A stretch of 64,000 bases of DNA, taken from Runella limosa DSM 17973 (lineage in GTDB: Bacteria; Bacteroidota; Bacteroidia; Cytophagales; Spirosomataceae). The notes beneath the pieces are model-generated. The model had not been told where the DNA came from. It was given only the letters and a program-made list of their open reading frames with translations, and searched no databases. The stretch is from NCBI RefSeq assembly GCF_000482465.1, contig NZ_KI519420.1, forward strand, positions 636,343 to 700,342, written 5' to 3'. Of the stretch, positions 1 to 8,713 are shown piece after piece (the stretch's first letter is position 1; every line of letters begins with the position of its first letter). A program made the translations under genes and the position numbers.

Positions 1-65
1 CGAATGCAGATGGGGCTGCCCAATCCGTGTTCTATAAAATGCAGAATAAACTAAAAATTAGATGA
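1..65 (+). CDS. C-terminal end of an upstream protein (partial)
   Basis: The third forward frame is open from the window edge and ends at a TGA at 63-65, giving about 20 residues rich in N, K and Q (ending KLKIR). The stop overlaps the ATG of the next gene in an ATGA arrangement, as in translationally coupled operons. That overlap is the main reason to treat it as a real gene end. The tail is too short to assign a family. Confidence 0.5.
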   Translation, partial: NADGAAQSVFYKMQNKLKIR

Positions 66-1459
66 AAATACAATTCTTTGGCGCGGCGCGCCGTGTGACA
101 GGTTCGAAGCACCTGATTACGACCGAAAAAGGAACAAAAGTGTTGCTTGATTGTGGGATGTTTCAAGGAATTAATACCCAAGATCTCAATCAAAACTTTG
201 GCTTTAAAGCCGATGAAATTGATTTTGTGGTGCTCTCCCACGCCCACATCGACCACACGGGGTTGCTACCTCGCTTGGTTCGTAAGGGCTTTAACGGCCC
301 CATTTATTGTACACCACCTACGGCCGACTTGTGTAATATTATGTTGCTCGACAGCGCTTTTATCCAACAAAAAGACTTGGAGCGAATCAACGAGCGTCGC
401 AAAAAGCGTGGTGACGAAGAGTTGGAGTTGTTGTACGACGAAAACGACGTGCGCAAAACCCTCGAATTGCTGGTGACAGTCGATTATCACCAAGATTTTT
501 GGCTCAATACCGACGAGATAAAAGTACGCTTTACCGATACGGGGCATATTTTGGGAAGTGCAGCGGTGCATTTGACCATCAAAGACCAAGGCATTGACAA
601 GCAAATTACGTTTTCGGGGGATGTAGGTCGTCCTGATGATAAAATCTTGCGCAGCCCCGAGGCATTCCCGCAAGCCCAAGTGATTATTTGTGAGTCAACC
701 TACGGAAATCGTCAGCACGAACCTGAACCTGACATGAAGGCGCACTTGCTTCGGGTGGTTCGCGATACGTGCGTAACGCGAGGAGGAAAATTGATTATCC
801 CTGCCTTTGCCATTGACCGCACCCAAGAACTCATTTATGCCCTCGACCAATTGGCCAACGAAGGACTTTTACCCCGTCTGAAAGTATTTATTGATAGTCC
901 GTTGGCCATCAAGGCAACCTCTATCATGCGCAAGCATGATGAATACTTTAATCCTGATATTTTGGAATATATCGAGAAAGACGGCGATGCGTTTAACTTC
1001 CCTAACTTGCACTATGTGTCTGATGTACAGGAGTCGAAGGCCATCAACGACCTCAAAGAGCCTTGTGTAATTATTTCGGCATCTGGGATGGCTGAAGCGG
1101 GACGGATTAAACACCACATCAGAAACAATATCCTCAACCCTGATAACACAATCATGTTGGTAGGCTACTGTTCTCCTGATAGTCTTGGTGGAGCGCTAAA
1201 ACGCGGTGATTCGGAAGTGCGAATTTTTGGAGAGACGTACCAAGTGAAGGCGAGGGTAGAGGTGATGGATTCGTTTTCAGCGCACGCCGATTACAACGAA
1301 TTGATTCAGTTTTTGAAATGCCAAGACCCCGCGCAAGTGAAGACGCTATTTTTGGTACACGGGGAGTATGACAACCAAATCGCTTTTAAACATCGCCTCG
1401 AAGCGGAAGGCTTCCGACACATCGAGATTCCAGACCAGTATATGGTTTTTGAGGTGTAA
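62..1459 (+). CDS. Metallo-beta-lactamase/beta-CASP family RNA-processing nuclease
   Basis: A 465-residue protein with a metallo-beta-lactamase core and beta-CASP insert, as in CPSF73/Ysh1-like and bacterial RNase J-related exonucleases. Zinc motif 2 is clear: H60-A-H62-I-D64-H65. Further metal-ligand candidates are in GHILGSA and SGDVGR, and the C-terminal RMMBL-type end carries DSFSAHADY and LVHGEYDN. The expected role, from the family, is cytoplasmic endo/exonucleolytic RNA processing; the substrate cannot be read from sequence. The start overlaps the upstream stop by four bases. Length is normal and no defect is visible. A strong hairpin follows at 1483-1519. Confidence 0.9.
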   Translation: MKIQFFGAARRVTGSKHLITTEKGTKVLLDCGMFQGINTQDLNQNFGFKADEIDFVVLSHAHIDHTGLLPRLVRKGFNGPIYCTPPTADLCNIMLLDSAFIQQKDLERINERRKKRGDEELELLYDENDVRKTLELLVTVDYHQDFWLNTDEIKVRFTDTGHILGSAAVHLTIKDQGIDKQITFSGDVGRPDDKILRSPEAFPQAQVIICESTYGNRQHEPEPDMKAHLLRVVRDTCVTRGGKLIIPAFAIDRTQELIYALDQLANEGLLPRLKVFIDSPLAIKATSIMRKHDEYFNPDILEYIEKDGDAFNFPNLHYVSDVQESKAINDLKEPCVIISASGMAEAGRIKHHIRNNILNPDNTIMLVGYCSPDSLGGALKRGDSEVRIFGETYQVKARVEVMDSFSAHADYNELIQFLKCQDPAQVKTLFLVHGEYDNQIAFKHRLEAEGFRHIEIPDQYMVFEV

Positions 1460-1482
1460 AACTGAAAACTCCCCGAAAGTTC

Positions 1483-1519
1483 ACACCTTCCCGAAAGTTT
1501 TAAACTTTCGGGAAGGTGT
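1483..1519. terminator. Perfect 18-bp palindromic hairpin between convergent genes
   Basis: Arms 1483-1500 and 1502-1519 are exact reverse complements around a one-base centre, with core CCCGAAAGTT/AACTTTCGGG, followed by a T-rich stretch. It lies between the convergent nuclease and DUF952 genes, so it could terminate both. The same core recurs in the hairpin at 42903-42934, and a partial extra copy (CCCCGAAAGTTC) sits just upstream near 1471. Confidence 0.75.
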
Positions 1520-1527
1520 TTTATTAA

Positions 1528-1824
1528 CTACGAAACAGGGGTTACTTCCACCACAGCTTCGCGATTGATACCACCGTAAATGTGCGGGAACAACTCTCCG
1601 TTGTGCGGAGCAGGTTCATAAAGCAGCGTTGAGGTAAGCTTTGACTCGTCGATGTGCAGCAAAACCAAGCCCGTGGCGCCCACATAATACCGCTCCAAGA
1701 CACCCGCAATCTGCTCTTGTAAGCTACAATGGATGAATGTTTCAGCGTCGAATGTTTCACTGAAATAAGCCGCTTTATCTTCAAATTCAGCCCAATAAGC
1801 CGAGGAAACGATGTGATAAATCAT
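1528..1824 (-). CDS. DUF952 domain protein
   Basis: A 98-residue protein matching the DUF952 layout: N-terminal IYHIV, a central F-IHCS segment, then GLVLLHID, LLYEPAP, FPHIYG and a terminal valine-rich strand. DUF952 proteins are small cytoplasmic proteins of unknown biochemical role. Its ATG overlaps the stop of the TerC gene upstream on the same strand (1821-1824, ATGA), so the two are probably cotranscribed and translationally coupled. The family call is firm; no activity can be assigned. Confidence 0.85.
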   Translation of the reverse strand: MIYHIVSSAYWAEFEDKAAYFSETFDAETFIHCSLQEQIAGVLERYYVGATGLVLLHIDESKLTSTLLYEPAPHNGELFPHIYGGINREAVVEVTPVS

Positions 1825-2891
1825 GCTTTAGCGGGTGTTTTTTCTTTAGGGGGAAATAACAACGAAGCAATGACCGCCACGGCTAAAATTCCCACAATGA
1901 TGTACAACGAGTACACCGTTTTGAAGCCCCATTTTTCCAAATAGCTGTGGGCAATCATCTTGGTTCCAATGAACGAAAGCAAGATGCCCAAGCCAGGCTT
2001 GAGGTAGTGGAACTTATCCATGATGCTCGACAAGAAAAAGAACATCGAACGTAGCCCCATGATGGCAAATACGTTGGAAAAGAAGACGATGTACGGGTCT
2101 TTGGTGATGGAGAAAATCGCGGGAATAGAATCCACGGCAAAAATCAAATCGGTGAAAGCAATCACAATTACCACCACAAAAATAGGTGTGATGTACCATT
2201 TTTTGAACCGCTTGTGATAGACAAAAAAGTGGTCGATGACGTTGCGTTTATACACATTGAAGTATTTTGAGGCAAACTTCACCGCGATGTGATCGTTGGG
2301 ATTCATTTGTTCGTCTTCTTCTTTTTCGAACAAAATTTTCACCCCAGTGTAAACCAAAAAACCACCAAAAATGTAGATAATCCATTCAAATTGTTGGAGC
2401 AAGGCCGAGCCTACAAAAATGAAGATAAAACGAAGCACAACAGCACCCGAAATTCCCCAAATCAAGACTTTTTTGTAGAACTTTTCGTGGACACCAAACG
2501 AATTGAAAATCAGGATAAAGACAAAAATATTGTCGGCCGACAGCGAATATTCCACCAAATAACCTGTGATGTACTCCAGGGCCATGTTGTTTTCAAAGAT
2601 TTGGAGACTTGCTTCAAAGTTATCGGGAACAAGGACAAGATGTTTGGCGTATTTATCTACAATTTCTTGTAAATGAGCCATATCCGACACGTCGTGGATG
2701 AGGTAGCCGTATTGTTTGATAAAGAAATAGAAGGCAACCGACAGCGCCACCCAAATGGCACTCCAGATACCTGCTTCTTTAAAACTAACAATGTGACTTT
2801 TTTTCTTGGAAAACACACCAAGGTCGATGAGCATTACGAAAATGACAAAAATCGTAAACGCTCCAAAAAATAGAGTTTCGTTCGAGAGCAT
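1821..2891 (-). CDS. TerC/Alx family integral membrane protein
   Basis: A 356-residue polytopic protein with about eight hydrophobic segments and the acidic membrane motifs of TerC/Alx proteins: SADNIFVF in one helix and FTDLIFAVDSIPAIF in another. Characterised relatives take part in manganese export or metal homeostasis at the inner membrane, sometimes linked to exoenzyme metalation; a manganese role here is inferred. Length is normal for the Alx branch. It is followed with a 4-bp overlap by DUF952. I looked for a yybP-ykoY manganese riboswitch upstream and did not find a convincing one. Confidence 0.88.
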   Translation of the reverse strand: MLSNETLFFGAFTIFVIFVMLIDLGVFSKKKSHIVSFKEAGIWSAIWVALSVAFYFFIKQYGYLIHDVSDMAHLQEIVDKYAKHLVLVPDNFEASLQIFENNMALEYITGYLVEYSLSADNIFVFILIFNSFGVHEKFYKKVLIWGISGAVVLRFIFIFVGSALLQQFEWIIYIFGGFLVYTGVKILFEKEEDEQMNPNDHIAVKFASKYFNVYKRNVIDHFFVYHKRFKKWYITPIFVVVIVIAFTDLIFAVDSIPAIFSITKDPYIVFFSNVFAIMGLRSMFFFLSSIMDKFHYLKPGLGILLSFIGTKMIAHSYLEKWGFKTVYSLYIIVGILAVAVIASLLFPPKEKTPAKA

Positions 2892-3024
2892 ATTTGTTTA
2901 GTGGGTAAAATAGCTTGAAAACATCCGCACGGAGGCTTTCGCAGGCACCGTTTCTAGGGGTAGAAGCGAGAACTGTTGGTCAAAGTTCCATAGATTCTTT
3001 CAGAAAGCCAAGAATAGCAGTCCC

Positions 3025-3744
3025 TTATTCGATATTTTTCAAAAACTCCGCCAACGCATTTGCGCAGGCTTCGGGCGCTTCAAACATACCCATGTGGCCT
3101 ACTTCGGCCAGCACGAGCGTCTGCGCATTTTGGGAAAGTTCACTGAGCCCGATGTTCTTTTCAAAAGGAATAAATTTATCTTCTTTCCCAAAAATGAATA
3201 AAACAGGAAGGGATGTCGTCTCCAAAACTGCCGTACGGTCGGGGCGATTCATGATGGCTTTGAAGCCCGCAATCACCGCATTAGTAGGCAATTGGGAGTA
3301 CGTTTGAACATGATTTGAAAGCGCCTCTGGATTCTTTTCGAGGTAGCTTTCAGCATACATGTTGGGAGAGGCCTGTTTAATAAACGCCGCCGCTCCGTGG
3401 GTTTCCATGAAACGGAGTGTTTTGAGGCGTTGCTCGCGCTTGGCGTCATCGTCGGCGTAAGCGGTGGAGTGAAACAACCCAAATCCAGCCAACAATTCAG
3501 GGTATTTTTCGGCAAAAGCCAACGCAATGTAGCCACCCATCGAATGCCCAACCAGCACACAGCGCTCAATGCCTTGCTCCAACAACCACTCTCGAAGCCC
3601 TGCGGCGTAGTCTTCGATGCTCACAAAGCGAGTTTCGGAGGCAAGTTCAGGGGTAAAAATAGGGTATTTGGGAAGGTATTTCTTGATGCCTTCCCAAATT
3701 GAACTATCAATACCGTGGCCGTGAAGAAGTACGAGCGGTGTCAT
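3025..3744 (-). CDS. Alpha/beta hydrolase
   Basis: A 239-residue cytoplasmic alpha/beta hydrolase. Visible elements are the oxyanion region LLHGHG (7-12), nucleophile elbow GHSMGG with S68, the acid strand FIFGKEDKFIP and the final histidine in VGHMGMFE. The substrate cannot be predicted; related proteins are esterases, haloperoxidase-like hydrolases or BioH-like carboxylesterases. The ATG overlaps the clpX stop by one base (TAATG), so it is probably translated from the clpX transcript. No signal peptide is seen. Confidence 0.85.
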   Translation of the reverse strand: MTPLVLLHGHGIDSSIWEGIKKYLPKYPIFTPELASETRFVSIEDYAAGLREWLLEQGIERCVLVGHSMGGYIALAFAEKYPELLAGFGLFHSTAYADDDAKREQRLKTLRFMETHGAAAFIKQASPNMYAESYLEKNPEALSNHVQTYSQLPTNAVIAGFKAIMNRPDRTAVLETTSLPVLFIFGKEDKFIPFEKNIGLSELSQNAQTLVLAEVGHMGMFEAPEACANALAEFLKNIE

Positions 3745-4982
3745 TAGGCAACTGATTTAAGTACGTGCATAGAAGAGCGCTCAAACTTCTCGCGGGCGTA
3801 ATCGAGCGTAAGGGTAAACTCGGTAACGTCTTTGTTGGATGGCAAATCGAACATTGCATCGGTCATAATGGCTTCGCAGATGGAGCGCAGACCACGGGCA
3901 CCGAGTTTGTACGCCAACGCTTGGTCAACAATGTATTCGAGTACGTCGTTGTCGAAATGGAGCTTGATGCCTTCCATTGAAAACAATTTTTTGTATTGTT
4001 TCGTCAACGCATTTTTAGGCTCAGTCAAAATCTGACGAAGTGCATCGCGGTCGAGCGGATTGAGGTACGTCAACGCTGGAAGACGGCCGATAAGCTCAGG
4101 AATCAATCCAAACGACTTGAGATCTTGGGCTGCTACGTAGCGGAGCAAGTTGCCTTTGTCGAAAATTTCACCCAAACGACGGTCGGTTGTAAACCCAATC
4201 GGGCGCGAGTTGATACGTTTGGCAATGTGGCGGTCAATACCATCAAAAGCCCCTCCGCAGATAAACAAAATGTTTTCGGTATTAAGCGGAATGAGTTTTT
4301 GGTCGGGGTGTTTACGACCTCCTTGCGGCGGTACGTTTACCACTGAGCCTTCCAACAATTTAAGAAGCGCTTGTTGAACCCCCTCGCCACTCACATCGCG
4401 GGTGATGGAAGGGTTATCACTTTTGCGCGCAATTTTGTCAATTTCATCAATAAACACGATGCCGCGTTCGGCAGCTTCGGCATTGTAATCGGCCGCTTGG
4501 AGGAGACGCGTCAAGATGGTTTCTACGTCTTCGCCTACATAACCTGCTTCGGTCACGACGGTCGCATCCGCGATACAGAAAGGCACTTGGAGCATTTTGG
4601 CAATGGTACGGGCCAAATACGTTTTCCCCGTTCCTGTTTCCCCCACCATGATGATGTTCGATTTCTCAATCTGCACATCATCGTTTGATTTTGGCTGCAT
4701 CAACCGCTTGTAGTGGTTATAAACTGCCACCGAAAGCGTCCGTTTGGCCTCGTCCTGACCAATGATGTATTGGTCGAGGTAGCGCTTCATTTCCAGTGGT
4801 TTAACGAGGTTAAACTTCGGGGTAGAAGGCTTTTCTTTTTTCTTTTTTGGGTACAACTCTTCTTGCACTACCCCGTATCCTTGTTCGATACAGAAGTTAC
4901 AAATATGGGCATCGATGCCCGAAAGCAGGAGCTGAACCTCGTTCTTGCGTCTGCCGCAAAATGAGCAATTAATTGCAGCCAT
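3744..4982 (-). CDS. clpX: ATP-dependent Clp protease ATP-binding subunit ClpX
   Basis: A 412-residue AAA+ unfoldase that feeds substrates to ClpP. From the ATG at 4982 the protein begins MAAINCSFC; the zinc-binding domain has C6, C9, C28 and C31. The Walker A GETGTGKT, Walker [12 protein letters not shown] and the following [20 protein letters not shown] region are canonical, as is the C-terminal sensor 2 segment GARGLRS. A longer reading from TTG at 4994 is possible but unneeded. clpP is not adjacent. A possible -7 box lies at 5021-5028. The gene is coupled to the downstream hydrolase by a one-base overlap. Confidence 0.97.
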   Translation of the reverse strand: MAAINCSFCGRRKNEVQLLLSGIDAHICNFCIEQGYGVVQEELYPKKKKEKPSTPKFNLVKPLEMKRYLDQYIIGQDEAKRTLSVAVYNHYKRLMQPKSNDDVQIEKSNIIMVGETGTGKTYLARTIAKMLQVPFCIADATVVTEAGYVGEDVETILTRLLQAADYNAEAAERGIVFIDEIDKIARKSDNPSITRDVSGEGVQQALLKLLEGSVVNVPPQGGRKHPDQKLIPLNTENILFICGGAFDGIDRHIAKRINSRPIGFTTDRRLGEIFDKGNLLRYVAAQDLKSFGLIPELIGRLPALTYLNPLDRDALRQILTEPKNALTKQYKKLFSMEGIKLHFDNDVLEYIVDQALAYKLGARGLRSICEAIMTDAMFDLPSNKDVTEFTLTLDYAREKFERSSMHVLKSVA

Positions 4983-5020
4983 GGAAGGTGTCAAAATAGG
5001 CGAAGTATGATTTTAATATG

Positions 5021-5028
5021 CAAAGGTA
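5021..5028 (-). promoter_or_regulatory. Candidate -7 element for clpX
   Basis: On the minus strand this reads TACCTTTG, matching the Bacteroidota -7 consensus TAnnTTTG, about 40 bp upstream of the clpX ATG. A correctly spaced -33 box is not obvious, so the call rests on one motif in the 129-bp gap between the RiPP operon and clpX. Confidence 0.35.
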
Positions 5029-5123
5029 GATGATAACAACCACAATCGCGAATAAGTTTATTTTGTACCTTTCAAATACGCAATAGAAGCGAAAATTGTT
5101 GCAGTGAAGAAAGAACGTAAAAA

Positions 5124-6413
5124 CTACCTTTTTAACATTTTTCGGAAGTCGTAAAAAAGCCGTTCAATGAGACGTAAATCATCAGTTACGATTTCGCCAG
5201 TAGCCATCATTCCGTTGCGAAATGGAATTTTTCGTTTTGAAGAGGTAGCTAACCCTTTTGGAAAGCTGATTTTGAGTAAGTAGGTGCTATCTTGGGGTAA
5301 TTCGGAAATGCTTTTAACTTGTCCAAGCACTGTGCCAAACTCTTGAAAAGGATAACTGGGTAATTTTATAATTACTTCTTGCCCTTGTTTTACTTTCCCA
5401 AAATTGTACTGTCCCAGATACATCTCTGCATGAAAGCCCGAGCTTTGGGGAAGTATATAAAACAAATCTTGGTTGGCTTTGAGGGTTTGACCTTCTTGGA
5501 GGGGTAACAAAAGGGAAACTTTACCCATCACTGGCGCACTCACTACATAGCGCTGTTTCCAAGCTTCGATGTCGCTTTTTAGGGTATTTATGGCCTGAAA
5601 AAGGCTGTTATATTGCTCAATCCGCGTTTTTTCTAAGTCCAGCAACTCTTGCCTTTTTTGATTTTGTGCCATTCCGTTGTTGTTGAAGGCCGTCTTGGCT
5701 TGGTCAAGTACCTGTTTTTTAGAAATAAAAATACTTTGCGAACGTCGTACTTCTACGTCAGCTACTACTTTTTCTTTTTGCAATTTTTGATTCATTTGGA
5801 GGTCTGTCTCGGACAGTTCTAAATCGCTTTTATGGTTGATAATCTGGGTATTAAGGTTGTCTTCGAGTATCGAAAGTTGCGAGAGATCGTTTTGTAATGC
5901 TGCTTTTTTTTGGTCAAAACTCCCCCCTTTCAAGAGTGCCTTGGAACGAACATAGTTTTCTTGAAACACCTGAAAAGATTTTTGTAATTCGCCCAATTGA
6001 AAATAAAAAGGTATAGATAACTGATACATTTTATGCAAATCATTGCGTTGGCTATCAATTACTAACGAATCCACAACGGCTGCCAAAGCAAGTACTTCTT
6101 CTGGGTCGGCGGTACTTTCCAAAAAAGCCAAATGTTGCCCTTTCTGAACAAAGTCGGCTTCTTTTGCGAAGAGTTTAACCAGTTTTCCATCAAGCTTGGC
6201 ATTGACTGACTTAGGATAATTATCGCTTACGATGCGTAAATTGCCAGTTACTAAATCGGGATATTTGACAAACCATCCTATCAATACCAGTATTAGCAGT
6301 ACAAAGAAAAATACAGTAATGCCCCACCGAACCAACCACGCAGGCGGCAGGCTCAAAATTTCATCTACTTCGCTACTCCGCAGGTGAATAGGGTTTTGTG
6401 GCTGATTTGGCAT
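5124..6413 (-). CDS. HlyD family periplasmic adaptor of the RiPP exporter
   Basis: A 429-residue membrane fusion protein. A short cytoplasmic N-terminus is followed by one transmembrane helix (about 29-47), a barrel-sandwich half (KSVNAKLDGKLVKLF and FVQKGQHLAFLES), a long helical hairpin with coiled-coil character (about 130-290), and the returning half-motif (VSAPVMGKVSLL) before a beta-barrel end. It would link the inner-membrane exporter to an outer-membrane channel. It starts 2 bp after the C39 ABC transporter stop and is the last gene of the RiPP operon. No TolC-like gene is present here, so the outer-membrane partner is probably encoded elsewhere. Confidence 0.88.
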   Translation of the reverse strand: MPNQPQNPIHLRSSEVDEILSLPPAWLVRWGITVFFFVLLILVLIGWFVKYPDLVTGNLRIVSDNYPKSVNAKLDGKLVKLFAKEADFVQKGQHLAFLESTADPEEVLALAAVVDSLVIDSQRNDLHKMYQLSIPFYFQLGELQKSFQVFQENYVRSKALLKGGSFDQKKAALQNDLSQLSILEDNLNTQIINHKSDLELSETDLQMNQKLQKEKVVADVEVRRSQSIFISKKQVLDQAKTAFNNNGMAQNQKRQELLDLEKTRIEQYNSLFQAINTLKSDIEAWKQRYVVSAPVMGKVSLLLPLQEGQTLKANQDLFYILPQSSGFHAEMYLGQYNFGKVKQGQEVIIKLPSYPFQEFGTVLGQVKSISELPQDSTYLLKISFPKGLATSSKRKIPFRNGMMATGEIVTDDLRLIERLFYDFRKMLKR

Positions 6414-6415
6414 GA

Positions 6416-8713
6416 TTAATTTCCCAATTCCAACTGATTTTTGACTAATTCGTAATACTTACCACGGCGGTTTGTGAGGGTGGTATGTGTGCCTACTTCT
6501 ACTATTTCTCCTTTTTCCATTACGATGATTTGGTCGGCATTCTTGACCGTACTCAACCGATGGGCTACGACCACGACAGTTCGCTGACCTGCTGGTCCAC
6601 TCTTGAAAAAATCCTCTAAGTTTTCCATAATCACCCGCTCATTGTTAGCATCAAGGGCATTAGTAGCCTCATCAAAAAACAAGAAAGCAGGGTCTTTATA
6701 CACGGCACGGGCGATGAGCAAGCGTTGCCGTTGACCCTGACTAATACCATTTCCTTCTGCCCCTATTTTGGTATTGAAACCTAAAGGCAATGAATTGATA
6801 AAGTCTTGGATATTAGCTACTTTTACAGCATATAAAAGCCGAGAAATGTTCGGAGTTTCGTCGCCTACGGCAATGTTGTTGGCGATGGTATCTGAGAAAA
6901 TAAACCCGTCTTGTAGTACTGTTCCGCACTGACTCCGCCAAAAACGAGCAGCTAAAGCCTGTAAGTCGCCGAAAGGAGTGGAAATAGTTCCAGTAGCGAT
7001 AGGATAAAATTTCAATAGCAGTTTAAGAAGGGTTGTTTTGCCACTCCCGCTTGTACCCACAATGGCCGTAATCTTTCCTTCTGGAATAAATAGATTAACA
7101 TCCTTCAAAACAGGCTCGTTGCCCGCCCCTGGGTAGGTAAAAGAAAGATTCTGTAGCAACAATCCAGCCCCCAAACCCCCAGTGGGGGCTTTAAAAATGG
7201 TATTGAAGCCCCCATTGGGGGTTTGGGGGCTTTCATCCTCCACCTCATGTATTTCATTTAATCGCTCCAAGCTTATCTTAGCATCTTGCCAATGTTGCAT
7301 AAACTGGATCATTTGCTCCACGGGGCTGTTCATTTGCCCCACGATGTACTGCAAAGCCATCATTGCCCCAAGCGTAAGCTGCCCGTTGACTACTGCCGTA
7401 GCTGCCAAAAACGTGATGATGATATTTTTGCCTTCATTCAGAAACATTGCCCCTGCTTGCTGGTATTGCCCAACGGCCAAACCTTTCATACTGAGTTTAA
7501 ACTGCTTTACTTGCAGGTTTTCCCATTGCCAACGTTTGAGGTGTTCAGCATTGTTCATTTTTATTTCTTGTACCCCCGTAATGAGCTGTATTAGGCTGCT
7601 TTGATTTTGGGAGGCCAATGCAAATCGCTTGTAATCTAACTGCCGACGGTATTTTAAAAACAAAACTATCCATGTCACATATAATCCACTAAAAAGTACA
7701 AACACCCCAAAAATGGCCAAATGGTAAGTGGCCAACACGCCTCCATAAATAATCAAACTCAATACAGAAAAGAGCGTACTGAGGGATGTACCCGTCAGAA
7801 AACTTTCGATACGGCTATGGTCGCCGATGCGCTGCATGAGGTCACCCGTTTGTTTGCTGTCAAAAAACCAGATGGGGAGTCGCAACAGCTTGGCCAGAAA
7901 ATCCGATAAAATGCTGAGATTGATGCGGGTACTGATGTGCATTAGTATCCATGACCTGATAAAGTCCACGGACATCCGTCCTACAAACAGCATCAATTGA
8001 GCTGCCAATACTAAATAGATAAAATGCAAGTTGCGGGTTTGGATGCCCGTATCTACCACCGATTGTGTGAGAAAAGGCAATACTAATTGTAGCACGCTAC
8101 CTACCAACAACCCCAGTCCTAACTGAACCAATAACCGTTTATATCGCCACAAATAGCCATACAGCGAGCCAATGCCAAGACTTTGCGTCTTTTGGTCAAG
8201 AGCGTCTTTATCTTCAAAAAACTTGGGTGTAGGCTCTAAAAGTAACGCAATGCCTACTTTTTCGCCATTTTCTTCTGATGTAGCCCAAGCCGATTCAAAC
8301 TCGGCATGGGTGTAAGTGAGAAGCCCCTTGGCAGGGTCAGCGACTTGAACCTCACCGCGCTGCGGACCGCCCCCTGCCCCTCTCCTTGCAGGAGAAGGGA
8401 GAAAAAAGTTCCCCCATTGGGGGCGAGGGGGCTGTACTACCACAAAATGATTTTGTTGCCAATGCACAATACAGGGCAAGGGCGCATCTTGGAGAAGTTT
8501 TTTGAGCGACACTTTTACGGCCAGTGTCCTAAATCCTATTTGTTCGGCGGCTTGGGCAATGCCCAGTAGATTGACCCCGTCTTTGCCTATCTCAGTACGT
8601 TGGCGGAGCGATTGAAGGCTATGCGACACGCCATGGTACTTGGCTATCATCCGTAGGCACGTAGGCCCGCAATCCATCGCGTCAAGCTGTTTGTAAAAGG
8701 GAAATTTACTCAT
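6416..8713 (-). CDS. C39 peptidase-containing ABC exporter (leader-cleaving RiPP transporter)
   Basis: A 765-residue bifunctional transporter that would cut a double-glycine leader and export the core peptide. The N-terminal C39 peptidase has Q9, catalytic C15 (MDCGPTC), H89 and D126 (VADPAKG). The transmembrane region spans about 170-440. The nucleotide-binding domain has Walker A GTSGSGKTT, signature ISQGQRQR, Walker B FLFFDEAT and the H-loop VVAHRLS, so both halves look active. Two GC-rich palindromic repeat elements are read in frame: residues about 95-121 inside the peptidase domain and about 495-516 in the linker before the ATPase. It overlaps the SPASM gene by 4 bp (ATGA). The adjacent GG precursor makes a RiPP role strong; a general bacteriocin exporter is the alternative. 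Confidence 0.93.
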   Translation of the reverse strand: MSKFPFYKQLDAMDCGPTCLRMIAKYHGVSHSLQSLRQRTEIGKDGVNLLGIAQAAEQIGFRTLAVKVSLKKLLQDAPLPCIVHWQQNHFVVVQPPRPQWGNFFLPSPARRGAGGGPQRGEVQVADPAKGLLTYTHAEFESAWATSEENGEKVGIALLLEPTPKFFEDKDALDQKTQSLGIGSLYGYLWRYKRLLVQLGLGLLVGSVLQLVLPFLTQSVVDTGIQTRNLHFIYLVLAAQLMLFVGRMSVDFIRSWILMHISTRINLSILSDFLAKLLRLPIWFFDSKQTGDLMQRIGDHSRIESFLTGTSLSTLFSVLSLIIYGGVLATYHLAIFGVFVLFSGLYVTWIVLFLKYRRQLDYKRFALASQNQSSLIQLITGVQEIKMNNAEHLKRWQWENLQVKQFKLSMKGLAVGQYQQAGAMFLNEGKNIIITFLAATAVVNGQLTLGAMMALQYIVGQMNSPVEQMIQFMQHWQDAKISLERLNEIHEVEDESPQTPNGGFNTIFKAPTGGLGAGLLLQNLSFTYPGAGNEPVLKDVNLFIPEGKITAIVGTSGSGKTTLLKLLLKFYPIATGTISTPFGDLQALAARFWRSQCGTVLQDGFIFSDTIANNIAVGDETPNISRLLYAVKVANIQDFINSLPLGFNTKIGAEGNGISQGQRQRLLIARAVYKDPAFLFFDEATNALDANNERVIMENLEDFFKSGPAGQRTVVVVAHRLSTVKNADQIIVMEKGEIVEVGTHTTLTNRRGKYYELVKNQLELGN
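7166..7231. repeat. In-frame palindromic repeat in the exporter linker
   Basis: Arms 7166-7191 and 7206-7231 match at 25 of 26 positions as reverse complements, each built from C-runs and G-runs, around a 14-bp centre. Read on the minus strand it adds about 22 residues rich in P, G, T and N (such as PQTPNGGF and APTGGLGAG) between the transmembrane and ATPase domains. The frame is preserved. It looks like an inserted mobile palindrome, but the pre-insertion sequence is not available here. Confidence 0.75.
8351..8431. repeat. In-frame GC-rich repeat insert in the C39 peptidase domain
   Basis: This stretch encodes a proline/glycine/arginine-rich run (including PSPARRGAGGG) exactly between the strand ending HFVVVQ and the strand beginning VADPAKG. 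In ordinary C39 domains only a short hairpin turn separates these. The DNA contains small internal palindromes (CTCCTTGCAGGAG; CCCCCATTGGGGG). It appears to be a repeat inserted without breaking the frame between the catalytic His and Asp segments. Confidence 0.65.

Noticed and set aside
2892-3024. Possible yybP-ykoY manganese riboswitch upstream of TerC
   Set aside because: The minus strand has a GGGACTGCTATTC stretch loosely like the motif, but the paired conserved loop sequence is missing.
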